DNA from: Pararge aegeria
Taxonomy: Eukaryota > Arthropoda > Insecta > Lepidoptera > Nymphalidae
NCBI RefSeq assembly: GCF_905163445.1
Contig: NC_053183.1
Span: 4,588,001-4,652,000 of the forward strand
DNA: 64,000 bases
Direction: 5' to 3'
Under the pieces are notes generated by a model. That model was not told the origin of the DNA. It worked only from the letters and a program-made list of their open reading frames with translations, and did not search any database. A program made the translations under genes and the position numbers. Positions 1 through 9,418 of this stretch are shown piece by piece. The stretch's first letter is position 1. Every line of letters starts with the position of its first letter.

Positions 1-268
1 GTCTGTGGTCTTATCAGCTGGCATTCTGTGGTCTTATAAATTTTCTTTTCGATTATCTAAATTTTCTCTGGTCTTGTCTGGTGGGACTTGTCGTGTCTAG
101 TAACCCACCCACCCTACCGACTAAGACGTGCTACTAATTTATTTAGCGTTACGGTACGATAGCGCATAGACCTTTGATGTTAATATAACTGCCATAGCCC
201 TAACATGTTAGTCCGATACCACCTTAGATTGTATCATCACTTCCCATCCCTCGAGATGGCAATCATAG
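1..268 (+). repeat. SINE S3, 5'-truncated by window edge
   Basis: The S3 body is recognisable from the TCTGGTCTTGTCTGGTGGG block, the GACTAAGACGTGC block, ATTTAGCGTTACGGTACGAT, and the tail module ACCACCTTAGATTGTATCATCAC. It lines up with the other S3 copies in this window. The tRNA-like head lies outside the window or is degraded in the first 40 bases. Confidence 0.7.
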
Positions 269-845
269 AAGTACTCTACAGTACTAAATAAAAATAACCT
301 GAATTGTGTTTACACTTCTTGAACTAGTCGTGCAAATGAAGAACAATGCAGAAGTTTCACGGTAATTCGAAATAGGTATTATCAAGTAAGATAACTTTAA
401 TTAAATACCTATCGTGTGCATACATAGGTACAAAATGTTATTGAACTCGATTCAATGCAATTACATGTAATCGAATTGCAATTTGAAACTTTATGTGAAT
501 GTCAATAAAGTCAGTTTTGCAAAGACGTTATTAGTCGTAGGCACTAATTTGATACAAACGTGACTATGTATCAACATTGCATAATACAATATGAGGCGAA
601 CGATAGAAAGTTTACTATCTTTCGTATCGTAGGTAGGTATTAAGTTATTAACTCCTAGATGTTGCCTGCGTTCTTCGTCTGCGTTTATTATGGGTTTATC
701 CCGTGGAAACCGTTGGTTTTCCAAGGATAAAAAATTAAGTAAAATGCTAGGTTAAAAACTTATTACAGCGAGGTTACTATGTAAAATTATAAGATAATAA
801 TAAATAAATATACTACGACAATAAATCAAAAATCTACTAATAATT
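269..845. other. AT-rich stretch without a gene
   Basis: No convincing gene is visible. The segment around 650-742 (CTAGATGTTGCCTGCGTTCTTCGTCTGCG, read in pieces) resembles the reverse complement of the Helitron/LINE-like end seen at 46908 and 49100, so it is probably a degraded mobile-element end. Confidence 0.4.
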
Positions 846-1058
846 TAAAATGACATTGTGAGATGGTGATAAAAAAAAACACCCGGATAAGTTTGTTGTG
901 GGCTTCTTCTTAGACCAGGACGCGTTTGGAATCCTTGTAGCTTTAGTTTTAAGTTTACGAATGTGGTTATCGCCATCATCTCACTACCGTGTAATTCTTA
1001 TGTACGCATCAAAAGTGCCACCTATGGGCCTACTTGAATAAAGATATTTTTGACTTTA
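846..1058 (+). repeat. Non-LTR retrotransposon L-A, 3' UTR
   Basis: It carries the block CCCGGATAAGTTTGTTGTGG, then TTAGACCAGGACGCGTTTGG, then a polyadenylation-like GAATAAAGA before an A/T-rich tail. The same block follows an ORF2 C-terminus at 34152-34578 and recurs at 45195. This identifies it as the 3' end of a LINE rather than a SINE. Only the untranslated end is left here. Confidence 0.7.
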
Positions 1059-1060
1059 AA

Positions 1061-1270
1061 TACACACATCGCCATCTAGTCCCCAAAGTAAGCGTAGCTT
1101 GTGTTATGGGTACTAAGATAACTGATGAATAATTATATGAATAATATATATATACAGACACTGGAAACATTCATGTTCATCACAAAAACATTTTCCAGTT
1201 GTGGGAATCGGACCCACGGCCTTGGACTCAGAAAGCAGGGTCACTGCCCACTGTACAAATCGGCTGTCAA
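1061..1270 (-). repeat. SINE S1
   Basis: Reverse-complement S1 copy. The 3' module with the CGCCATCTAG motif comes first, then the conserved block around TTCCAGTTGTGGGAATCGGA (B-box region), then a degraded A-box end (AGGGTCACTGCCCACTG). It abuts the L-A tail with only a couple of bases between them. Confidence 0.85.
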
Positions 1271-1796
1271 TTGGCATATTTATAAGATAAAATAGAAAAA
1301 TGAGTTTTAAATTGTCAATTGTCGTGCCGGCTTCATCCCAGTAGAGCATGTCTTACGAACCAGGTAGAGGCACTACAAATAGACAAATTTGCTGTTTTAA
1401 AAGTGCATATAGAGTAAGCCTATTTGAAATATAATATGAATGATGAATGAATAATTAATTCAGAATTATTCTTATCGTTGTATGTCAAATCGAAAATCGA
1501 AAAATATTATTTTTGTATCGTTAAACACTTTATTAATTTTCATGTCTTCCCAACCCTAATATTGATCGCTAATTCAATGAACATTCAGCTCAGTTGAATA
1601 ATTACCGTGTTAATAATCTAAATACTTGACATTTGAGTTAACTATTGGATATTTAGTAATGCGTTGCGAATACTGCTATAGTTGCGTGCGATGTCCAATT
1701 TTAATTGTAAGAATTAGCAAATCTGAGGCAATTAATTTTATACTTAAATACTTATTGACGAAATTACTGTAACCTTTTGATAGTAGAATTGAAATA
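1271..1796. other. AT-rich stretch, nothing recognised
   Basis: No coding or repeat signature could be supported on either strand. Confidence 0.4.
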
Positions 1797-1871
1797 TAAC
1801 TCTATTGAACATACTCAGAGACACTAATGAGGTGGGAGGGGCTTAGATAGATAAGGTGGGGGTAAGAAAGT
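1797..1871 (+). repeat. Penelope-like element fragment (3' part)
   Basis: CTCTATTGAACATACTCAGA followed by GACACTAATGAGGTGGGAGG matches, in reverse complement, the end of the GIY-YIG ORF and the start of the terminal repeat of the Penelope-like composite at 35134-36218. It is a short relic of the same family. Confidence 0.7.
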
Positions 1872-2214
1872 CGTCCCCCGCCCGAATTTGGCCCTGGGGC
1901 TCTTCTCTTGGCTTCTCTGTCTGTTACAGACAGACATTCTAGTTTCTAGCACTTAAGTTGAATAAATGTATTTTCTTTTTTTCTTTCTTTCTTAGGACAA
2001 AAGCATTCAAAACTATAGACAAGAAGTTTTTCAAAGATAGCAAGCCGGTGAAATAATGTTGTCTGCGAAAGGTACAGAAGTAATTTGTAATATTATAATA
2101 ATTCCTAAGGTATATGGACCTACTAGTGCATTCGTTTGAAAAAACATGTTAAGGCACATATGTGAACTTAATGTCCAGGCTGCTTGGAAGCAAACCGCTC
2201 CACTTCCATCTCTC

Positions 2215-2531
2215 CAGAATCATCATATCAACCCATTACCAACCCACTACACGGTAGGGGCATCCTCCCAAAGTGAGAAGGGTCAAGGTTGTACTCCACA
2301 ACGCTGGCTCAGTGCGGATTGGTGGACTCCACACGACTTTGAAAACATTATGGGGAATTATTTCCTAGCGATGTTTTCCTTCACCGTTGACGCAAGTGAT
2401 ATTTTAATTGCTTAACGCACATAACTTAGGAAATTTATAGGTGCGTGCTGGGATTCGAACTCGCTCCCCCGAAAGTGAAGTCGAAGTTCTATCACCGCTT
2501 CACATTAAAAATATTTTTTTTTCTCCTTCGT
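2215..2531 (-). repeat. SINE S2, A-box-deleted subfamily with conserved leader
   Basis: On the minus strand this reads: a leader ACGAAGGAGAAAAAAAAATA continuing to about 2503, then GCGGTGATAG joined directly to AACTTCGACTTC, then the S2 body and a tail ending in the ATGATGATT-like trinucleotide repeat. The roughly 12 nt that normally follow GATAG (CCYAGTGGGTAG, the A-box of S2) are missing. The copy at 4265-4584 shares both the deletion and the leader. Confidence 0.85.
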
Positions 2532-2534
2532 CAT

Positions 2535-2616
2535 GGTGGAAAAGAGCAGCTGAGTTCTTGTCAGCTTAGACAAATCTACTTTCCGAACTGGCGCGGTGGT
2601 AGAGTTACTACAAATA
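2535..2616 (-). repeat. LINE-derived repeat L-G fragment
   Basis: The reverse complement contains GTAACTCTACCACCGCGCC followed by AGTTCGGAAAG and a later CAGCTGCTC-like stretch. It is the same module as at 13185-13335 and 19105-19262. Confidence 0.5.
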
Positions 2617-2685
2617 CATAAGTTTCATAAACGCTTGCTGCTTCTGTTATAAAAATAATGTGTCAAGCAAGGCAACTTCAAAGTC

Positions 2686-3155
2686 GACCTCTCTGGCACA
2701 GCAGCGTGCGATGTGGTTTTAAGTTGGAGGTCCCGGCATTACGTATCTCGCGATAGGCTTGCGACAGGCTTAAATCTTGCAATCAGTGCTGTCAAACGTC
2801 CCTTTTCCATAAAATAAATAAACAAAAGTTACTTTTGACAGCAGTGATTTATGCCTGTCGCGAGATACGTAATACCCCTGCGGGTTCGCTTGCCGGCAGG
2901 AGAGATTTGAGAATTAATCATTTCCGATTTTTCTCCGGTTTGATCTGGTGGGAGGCTTCGGCTTTGGCTGGTTACCACCCTTCCGACTAGTTCCGCATAG
3001 CGATTTAGCTTACCGGAATGATGTCGTGTAGAAACTGATTAGGGGTATGATTTCAATATAACTGCCAATCTCCCCGACAGGTTAGCCCGCTACCATTTCA
3101 GACTTTATCACCTCTAACCACCAGCAAGGGCTAAGTTTTAGTGTAATAAAAAAAA
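2686..3155 (+). repeat. SINE S3 interrupted by a MITE
   Basis: The head ACCTCTCTGGCACAGCAGCG starts the SINE and GGAGGTCCCGG marks the B-box approach. The element then breaks at 2738 and resumes after 2873 with GGGTTCGCTTGCCGGCAGG (the rest of the B-box). The body and tail (CGATTTAGCTTACCGGAATG, CTACCATTTCAGACTTTATC) run to an A-rich end near 3155. Order of events: SINE first, MITE later. Confidence 0.85.
2738..2873. mobile_element. Fold-back MITE nested in SINE S3
   Basis: The element is 136 bp. The first and last 16 bases are perfect inverted repeats (ATTACGTATCTCGCGA and its complement). Similarity continues inward: CAATCAGTGCTGTCAAA is mirrored by TTTTGACAGCAGTGATTT. A TA target duplication is possible if the termini are taken as CGTATCTCGCGA. 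No coding capacity. Family unassigned (mariner-like if the TA reading is right). Confidence 0.8.
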
Positions 3156-3888
3156 GTTACATCGTGTCTTCCATTACTCTTATTTTTTCTACTGCTTTAA
3201 AATAATGTACAAATAATACATATATATTTTCCACAGTACTTTAGAAGCTAATATATTTGTAAATAAAAGGGTGCCTTTGCGCTTATAGTGCTTCATATCA
3301 TGTACCTTTTAGCCCTTATTTTGCAACAAATAAATAAATTACAGTAGAGAGAGTACTTAAAAATAAATTAAATCTGCAGAAATACATAATATACAAATAT
3401 ACCAAAAAAAACCTACCAGTTATAAGTTTTATTGTAACATTATCATTAAAGAATATATATATAACAAAAACTTTAGCTATTCGTAAGTTCAAAAAGCGTT
3501 AAACACTCGCAGCTTCGAACGTCATCATCAGATTTTAATTCCTTTCTCAATGTTCCTCTAAGCTCATCACATCCGAAACATCACTTTAAAGAAAGTGTTA
3601 ACTGTAAACACAGCACAATAAAACAAATATCAACACAACATAAACATTTCAACGCGCTTATCTAAAACGGGAACACTAAACGTCCCATTCAAGATTACGA
3701 AATCCGGTAGTTACCATTCTATTTTTAACATTATAAAAGGGGGTGCTTATTGTAGGTTTGACCGTTCGTAGCGCTAAAAACTATGGACCGATTTCAATTA
3801 GTATTTCGGCATAACATGTCAAGGAAGTTTGATATTATGGTAACCTTTTTTATAAATATTCTACGGTCTACAACTACAGATGTAAACA
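3156..3888. other. AT-rich stretch, nothing recognised
   Basis: No gene. There are only low-complexity A/T runs and a few short stretches that could be decayed repeats. Confidence 0.4.
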
Positions 3889-4100
3889 TGCCCCAAAGTA
3901 TGCGTAGCTTGTGTTATAGGCACTAAGATGACTGATGAATACTTTTATAAATAATATACATAAATATTTATAATATGCAAAAACCCAGACCCTGAGAAAC
4001 ATTTATGTTTATCACACACACATTCTCCAGATTTAGGGATTGAACCCACAGTCTGTGACTCAGAAAGCAGGCTTGCTTGCCACTGCGTGTTGGTTCCAAC
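3889..4100 (-). repeat. SINE S1
   Basis: Reverse-complement S1: CCCCAAAGTATGCGTAGCTT, ATAAATATACATAAATAT-type middle, then the CTCAGAAAGCAGG head approach. It is more diverged than the other copies. Confidence 0.75.
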
Positions 4101-4264
4101 TCATTTCATATATTGTTCGTTCATCAAACTCACTTAATAGATTTTATTTCTACTTATAGTCCCGACGTCATAGCGACGCGAGTTCAAAGCTGCATTGTGG
4201 GTTTGACCGTTTGGGTGCAAAAACCGTGATTCTATTGCAAGTTAAAGTTATTTAGATGCTTTAC

Positions 4265-4584
4265 TGCATCATCATCATATCAACCCATTAGCGGCCCACT
4301 GGGTCTTCTCCCACGGTGAGGGGGTTAGGCCGCAGTCCGCCACGCTGGCCCAGTGTGGATTGGTTGACTTCACCTTTGAGGACATTATGGAGAACTCTCA
4401 GACATGCAGGTTTTCTCACGATGTTTCCCTTCACATTTGAAGCAAGTGATATTTTAATTGCTTAAAACGCGCATAACTTAGGAAATTTATAGGTGCGTGC
4501 TGGGATTCGAACTCGCTCCCCCGAAAGTGAAGTCGAAGTTCTATCACCGTTTCACATTAAAAATATTTTTTTTTTCTCCTTCGT
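4265..4584 (-). repeat. SINE S2, A-box-deleted subfamily with conserved leader
   Basis: Sister of 2215-2531. It has the same missing A-box segment (GGTGATAG joined to AACTTCGACTTC) and the same roughly 30-nt leader with an A-run beyond the tRNA head. The tail (ATCATCATCATATCAACCC on the plus strand) is the usual S2/RTE type trinucleotide end. Confidence 0.85.
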
Positions 4585-4844
4585 AGTAGATTTGTTTAAA
4601 CCAGTATGAAGTACTTGCACCGGCTAAAGTAAGAGCGATTATAATCTGCGTCACCACTAACCGTATCTCCGCCGACCGTGACAATATAGCGGACTAAGGA
4701 CTTAACGGTTAGCCGAGATAACGAAACTATACCAAATCTATACTAAACCTTCGAAATAAATTAAGTAAAAACCGTATTTCGATACAAATAATTTATACAC
4801 GCAAGTGTAAAGCAAATAAACAAACATTGGCAGACACACACCCT

Positions 4845-5050
4845 CTTGGTCTAGTGATTAGCATGTTGAGGTAACGATAATGAAGTATTGGGTTAGATTC
4901 TGGGCCAGGCCAAAAAATATCCAGTAATTATGAGTAGGTTACCAGCCCGGAGTTCGGAATTGACTTTTTCTACCCCCGTGCTTCGTAGAACACGTTTTGC
5001 CGTTGCGGTTATCATGTTTAATATCACAGAGTATAATTGGCAAATCCGGG
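4845..5050 (+). repeat. SINE S4 (tRNA-type)
   Basis: The head TTGGTCTAGTGATTAGCATG is a canonical Pol III A-box and GGGTTAGATTCTGGGCC a B-box. The body continues with GGTTACCAGCCCGGAGTTCG and a TACCCCCGTGCTTCGTAGAA block resembling fragments at 48223 and 63918. The start in the ORF at 4930 is inside the SINE, so that reading frame is not a gene. Confidence 0.7.
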
Positions 5051-5374
5051 AACCTGCCTCTGAGAAACTTAAAACTAATGCACTGTGTAAGAAACACCCT
5101 TTAGCGAATGTGTGCGACACGCGGATTATTCAGTTCATTCACTCAAGCCAAAAAAAATGTATAAACACTAAATTCGATACGGGGTTTATTTTATTAGCAC
5201 ACCTTGCTTATAATATTGTATTACATACATATGTATATATAATAAATTTAATAACATTAATTATATATTTATTACCCGTGCAGTGCATCTAAAAAACTGC
5301 TTCACCATCATTTTATAAAACCCGTTTTGGAGCAGGATTTTTCTGTTTTGTATTGTTCCTTTTTTGTCCACTAA

Positions 5375-5525
5375 TCTGCACTTGGCCAGTGTGGTGGACT
5401 GATGCCTAACCCTCATTTTGGGCCCATTACAGTCTACAGGGCACTGGTAGCCCCCCTTGCCTCCCCTTGCCCCCCTTGCCACATAGTGGGCCGGTAATAT
5501 ATGGGTGGGATATGATGATGATTGT
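5375..5525 (+). repeat. S2/RTE-type 3' tail fragment
   Basis: GGCCAGTGTGGTGGACTGAT, then GTGGGCCGGTAAT and a GGGATATGATGATGA end correspond to the 3' half of S2 in plus orientation. The tRNA head is absent. Confidence 0.6.
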
Positions 5526-5529
5526 TGCT

Positions 5530-5565
5530 TGTTTTATGCCTACCCTGGTTCAAAACCCTGTGCCA
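5530..5565. mobile_element. hAT-M MITE right-end fragment
   Basis: TTTATGCCTACCCTGGTTCA followed by AAAACCCTGTGCCACTG matches the right end of complete hAT-M copies (for example 9704-9846). The left part is missing. Confidence 0.55.
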
Positions 5566-6205
5566 CTGATTATCCTTTATTTTTTGACGGAGCTTCAGTA
5601 GTTATTTGGATAATAAAAGTAGGTAGGGAACCTGTCATAAGAAGCTAAAGCTTTTTACGTGTTTAAGCATCAGTCATACTTAGATCTCCAAGTGAAATGT
5701 AAACAGAGACAGAGTATTAAAGCTGAATGGTGAATTTGAAATCGGAATCGTGTCTTAAATTTTCTATTGAAGCACTAACTGTAGTTAGTATTATTTGACA
5801 GATAGACTACGTGTGATGACTATTTTTAACGTTTTTATCGTTATTTATACACAATTATTTACAGAACATTAAAATTTAACTATGCAACATGGAAAGTATG
5901 TGAAATTTGTCAAATTGACATTGATTTCAGCTATCTATTACGTCGATTTTTAATATTATGAACGGGAAAAACTTTTAAGGTGTTTTACGCAAAGTCACCC
6001 ACCGAACGAACTCTATGTACATGTATGTACACTCACTTTGCACCCACTTGACACTTGACAACGCTTTCTCATACTTACTGCCGGACACTTAACGTTTGGT
6101 TTGTAGATAATATGAAGTTTAATGCCGGATTTACATTAGGCTGACGTGTTGTATCTCGATGCATAAAAAGAAAATCGGTGTTGTATATTTCATATGAAAA
6201 GGAAA
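5566..6205. other. Stretch without recognised features
   Basis: AT-rich and without a supported gene or a repeat shared within the window. Confidence 0.4.
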
Positions 6206-6440
6206 TGTATGAATGATTGAATGAAGAAACTTTTATTGCACACCACATAAACATACAGAAAATTTGTAAATGAAAATTTAACGCAAAGTATACAATTTGG
6301 AGGCCTTATCGCTACATAGCGATCTCTTCCAAGCAACCAATGGCGTAAAACACAGTTCAAGAAGAGAAGTAGGTGGTGTATACATATATATTTGCATTTT
6401 ATATACTTGCAAACTATACTTATAATAAAACTGTAAATGT
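6206..6440 (-). repeat. LINE L-B 3' end
   Basis: Reverse complement of a LINE 3' UTR: an ATTC-type repeat tail (GAATGATTGAATGAAG on the plus strand), CTTTTATTGCACACCACAT, and the hallmark GGAGGCCTTATCGCTACATA block (AAGAGATCGCTATGTAGCGATAAGG in LINE sense, read in pieces). Same family as 11043-11265. Confidence 0.7.
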
Positions 6441-6479
6441 AAGTTTTCTGTACATTTGATATATTTTTATATTTAAATA

Positions 6480-6640
6480 ATATTTGGTATAGTGGTAGCT
6501 GATATTTCGGATCAACATATAGGATACTTTATATCCCGATAAACAATAAGTTTCCTTCGGGAAATGGGATGAAAATTTTTATCAATTATACTTCATTGAT
6601 AAAAATTTCCGTTAAATTTGAGCCGATTTTAATAATTCGA
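6480..6640 (-). repeat. Dispersed element fragment (Helitron- or LINE-like)
   Basis: Reverse complement of the block at about 29596-29690: CCCGAAGGAAACTTATTGTT, ATCGGGATATAAAGTATCC, ATATCAGCTACCACTATACC. This module is widespread in Lepidoptera; its class is left open. Confidence 0.5.
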
Positions 6641-6739
6641 TTTTTATTTGAAAGTGTATAGATGTATGTACATGTATTATGTATCAAGTAAAATAATGAC
6701 AACGTACGAGTACTAACACAGTATACCACGTAAAATAAT

Positions 6740-6759
6740 GGTCGGTATATGTACCGACC
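6740..6759. repeat. 20-bp palindrome
   Basis: GGTCGGTATATGTACCGACC reads as an 8-bp stem with a TATG loop. Possible remnant of a fold-back element or a chance hairpin. Confidence 0.5.
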
Positions 6760-6828
6760 TTTATTTCGGTATCGGTATTGACATCATAATAATTATAGTA
6801 AAATAATATAATGTAGGTGCGCAATATA

Positions 6829-6985
6829 TCTTTATATATATATTTCTTGTTTGCGTGTGTATGTCACTGAACTCCTCCTAAACGGCTGGACCGATTTGAA
6901 TGATTTTTTTAGTATGCGTTTGGGTGGCACCCTGGATGGTTTAGATTCACTAATCAGCCCGTCAGATGGCGCTGGAGTCCGCTAG
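6829..6985 (+). mobile_element. Mini-Helitron, tandem unit 1
   Basis: Starts with TC after an A (6828), ends in CTAG (6982-6985) and is followed by T. Just before the end lies CAGCCC...GGCGCTG, a short hairpin about 8 nt upstream of CTAG. TC at the 5' end, a hairpin then CTRR at the 3' end, and insertion between A and T are the defining Helitron signs. At 157 bp it is non-autonomous with no ORF. The internal GAACTCCTCCTAAACGGCTG block is common in lepidopteran elements. Confidence 0.75.
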
Positions 6986-7142
6986 TATATACATATATAT
7001 TTCTTGTTTGCTTGTGTATGACACTGAACTCCTCCAAGACGGTTGGACCGTATTAAATGAATTTTTTGGTATGCTTTTGGGTGGCACCCTGGATGGTTTA
7101 GATTCACAAATCAGCCCGACAGATGGCGCTGGGGTCAGCTAG
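6986..7142 (+). mobile_element. Mini-Helitron, tandem unit 2
   Basis: Direct repeat of unit 1, starting at the base after its CTAG. Same length (157 bp), same internal blocks (GGGTGGCACCCTGGATGGTT) and same hairpin, and it ends GGTCAGCTAG at 7142 followed by T. The 5' TC has changed to TA. Head-to-tail units with zero spacing suggest rolling-circle read-through or insertion at the CTAG/T junction. Confidence 0.75.
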
Positions 7143-7186
7143 TTTCATATAAAATGTATTACTAAAGGTTTAGTTTCATTAGTGCG

Positions 7187-7680
7187 CAGCGTTATGCTAC
7201 GCACAGGGCGTGCAAGGAGCACGTCTTGCAACATGCCGCCCTTTATCCATCAATCTGAGGCGTAGGTGTTAAGCCTTATAATAATAATAACACCGGCAAC
7301 CACACCCTTCAGACCGGAACACAGCATTGCAGCAATGCTGCTTAGTGGCAGGCATAAGCATGGCGATAGTACTTCCCCGATAACCGAGAGTTCACTGTGC
7401 AGAGCATGCGTGGAGGTAGATGAAACACCGACACACGTAATGCTCCGATGAAGAAGAGTAGCAGAGCAACGCACAACGTATCTTGGCTCCCCAGCACCAC
7501 TCCCTGAAGCACTTGGCGAACTCGGCGGCCTGCTAAGCTTCTAGAGTGAGCTCGGCTGACAGGAGTGACCCAGCGGGGACTACGTACAACGGAAGGTTCC
7601 GACAAAGTACGCAGAAAAGGAGAATAAAGAAAAAGTACTTCCCGAACCAGCTCTTTCACAAAAAACTCTATTAGTAGTAC
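7187..7680 (-). repeat. Repeat F4 with nested LINE insertion
   Basis: Contains the F4 blocks in reverse complement: GAGGCGTAGGTGTTAAGCC, ACCACACCCTTCAGACCGGA, AGCAATGCTGCTTAG, and after the interruption CAGCTCTTTCACAAAAAAC. The interruption (7378-7633) is flanked by a 10-bp duplication. F4 itself is unclassified. The reading frame starting at 7266 is an F4 sequence fused to the inserted LINE. Confidence 0.75.
7378..7633 (+). pseudogene. 5'-truncated LINE 3' end inserted in F4
   Basis: The insert encodes the end of a non-LTR ORF2: CRACVEVDETPTHV (C-terminal zinc-knuckle CxxC...H), then after an in-frame stop VAEQRTTYLGSPAPLPEALG and LGGLL. This resembles the C-terminus of R1/Jockey-group LINEs. 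It ends in an A-rich tail (GGAGAATAAAGAAAAA). Both sides carry AGTACTTCCC (7368-7377 and 7634-7643), a target-site duplication, so this is a genuine nested retrotransposition. It is dead: stops interrupt the frame and everything upstream is missing. Confidence 0.8.
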
Positions 7681-7689
7681 CAAACTAGT

Positions 7690-8609
7690 CGAATTATATC
7701 GCGCACTCTGTACGTAGTCTGACATATGTGACACGCTTAAAAATGCGTACGTACTACCTATACACTGCATGCGCAGCTATGGAACCATACTTTTATTCCC
7801 ATACCGAATGGAAACACGTATGCATAATTAAAGTTATATAACTAACGCTTTTCTCGTTTAATAATATGTAACTCTACCGTACGTAGTTAACAGGAAGCAT
7901 GCGTGGTCTACCACCCGACCGCAAAAGGGACAAGCGAGTGAGGCAAGTGCAATTAAGTGTAAAGTGAATGCACTTCAAAAGTGTCGTGAATTTATTTTAA
8001 TAATAGTAACGGATTGCACTTTTGTAAACTACTGCTATTGTACCTATGATGATGTCATAATTAACCTTACTGTTATCCCACAGCTGACTACAGGCTCCCC
8101 ATCTCATCATTTAAGTTTAACCCACCACGCTGCTAAAATGCGGACTGGTGGGTTCTCTACGATAATTGTAACAAATCAGTGATGATAACCGGGACGGACG
8201 CGGACGGCTTCGTACCCTCTCACAATGTACATAAAAGATATTTTATGTATTTCTATCCCAGAGAAATGATAACATGAGGGATTTATAAAATTCCCCACAT
8301 CACAACATAAGGATGCCGAATTGTGTTTTGGATATGTATAAAACCTTCTTTGACGAATAAAGAATAAAATATAAAAAAAAAGACACGTTGTTTATAGTTA
8401 AAATTTTATGACTTCCACATCTGTATTAGTACAGCATTGCGACCGGTCTGAGGCGCACTCTGTTAATTGGCGTTTGACGCAGACCAATTGACGGGAAATT
8501 GGTATATTGATTCAAGGTAAACACAATTCATTCCGACTCGCCTGTGATCGATTTGCGATGGCTGGAACCAATTATTACTACTATGTCATACCTTCGTCAC
8601 AGACGTTGC
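7690..8609. other. Stretch without recognised genes
   Basis: No supported gene. The 8050-8160 part carries weak similarity to the S2 body (CACCACGCTGCTAAAATGCG, GACTGGTGGGTTCTC) and may be an old SINE remnant. Confidence 0.35.
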
Positions 8610-8790
8610 ATGTTGAGCATTGAATTAAGATCATACAGAATCCTCATTCAGGCATTATTGTATGCAGAGCATTGTGTCCAAAAACAGTTAAAATGACCCG
8701 CGCACATCGCGCTTTACACCCGCGGAATGTTGCTAGCGTACATTTTTTTCTCCATTTTTCCATTTTATGGTGTACCGCTTAGAACATTAA
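8610..8790 (-). mobile_element. MITE-F, half copy
   Basis: Reverse complement of the right half of MITE-F: ATTAAGATCATACAGAATCC at one edge, then CAGAGCATTGTGTCCAAAAA, CCGCGGAATGTTGCTAGC and the CATTTTATGG block. Complete copies are at 56236-56548 and (right half) 32080-32262. Confidence 0.65.
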
Positions 8791-8854
8791 AGGTAAAAAT
8801 TACTGTCAACTGCTAAATAAATAAATATAGATTTTTTTTTTGATATATTACGAC

Positions 8855-9080
8855 AACGCACACATCGCCATCTAGCCCCAAAGTAAGTAGCTTGTGTTAT
8901 AGGTACTAAGATGACTGTTGAATATTTTTACATAAATACTTACAATATACATATAAACACCCAGACACTGAAAAACATTAATGCTCATCACACAAACATT
9001 TTCCAGTTGTGGGAATCAAACCCACGGCCTTGGACTCAGAAAGCAGGGTCGCTGCAAACTGCGCAAATCGGCTGTCTAAA
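8855..9080 (-). repeat. SINE S1
   Basis: Reverse-complement S1 with the CGCCATCTAGCCCCAAAG start, the ACCCACGGCCTTGGACTC block and a GCGCAAATCGGCTGTC end. The A-box region is slightly mutated (CTGCAAACTGCGCAAATC). Confidence 0.85.
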
Positions 9081-9094
9081 TGCTATGAATTTAC

Positions 9095-9155
9095 TACTCG
9101 TTTGTTCGAGAAACCACTCTAAAGTGCAGTGGTTTTTGATTCTTCAGTATTAGTC
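9095..9155 (-). repeat. MITE-F left-part fragment
   Basis: GTTTGTTCGAGAAACCACTC then AGTGGTTTTTGATTCTTCAG is the reverse complement of the left half of MITE-F (compare 10727-10860 and 56270-56350). It sits directly beside the S1 head. Confidence 0.5.
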
Positions 9156-9219
9156 GTGCCCACGGCTTCTGTATTTTCTTAATTCTATGATGTTAAGATA
9201 TTTTGTTTTACCACTGCAA

Positions 9220-9400
9220 GGTAGCCCTTGACTGTGACCTCACCCTATGCAGTCTAAGGGCGTAAAGCGGGCTAGCCTTTAGAGGTATGGCGGTTACATT
9301 AAACTCATACTTCTTATAGGTTTCTATGCGGCATCGTACCGGAACTCTAAATCGCTTGGCGTCCTTGTCGATAGAGATGTATCGAGCCGGCCAGACCAGC
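9220..9400 (-). repeat. SINE S3 (head-to-head pair, left)
   Basis: Reverse-complement S3: TAGCCCTTGACTGTGACCTC, AGCGGGCTAGCCTTTAGAGG, GCATCGTACCGGAACTCTAA, ATCGCTTGGCG, ending at the GGCCAGACCAG block. Both tRNA heads of the pair are missing. Confidence 0.75.
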
Positions 9401-9418
9401 CGTTTGTCAGTTGGGAGA

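Noticed and set aside
4930..5292. 120-codon plus-strand frame
   Set aside because: It starts inside SINE S4 and continues into AT-rich DNA; no domain.
7342..7770. 142-codon minus-strand frame
   Set aside because: Antisense to repeat F4 and its nested LINE fragment.
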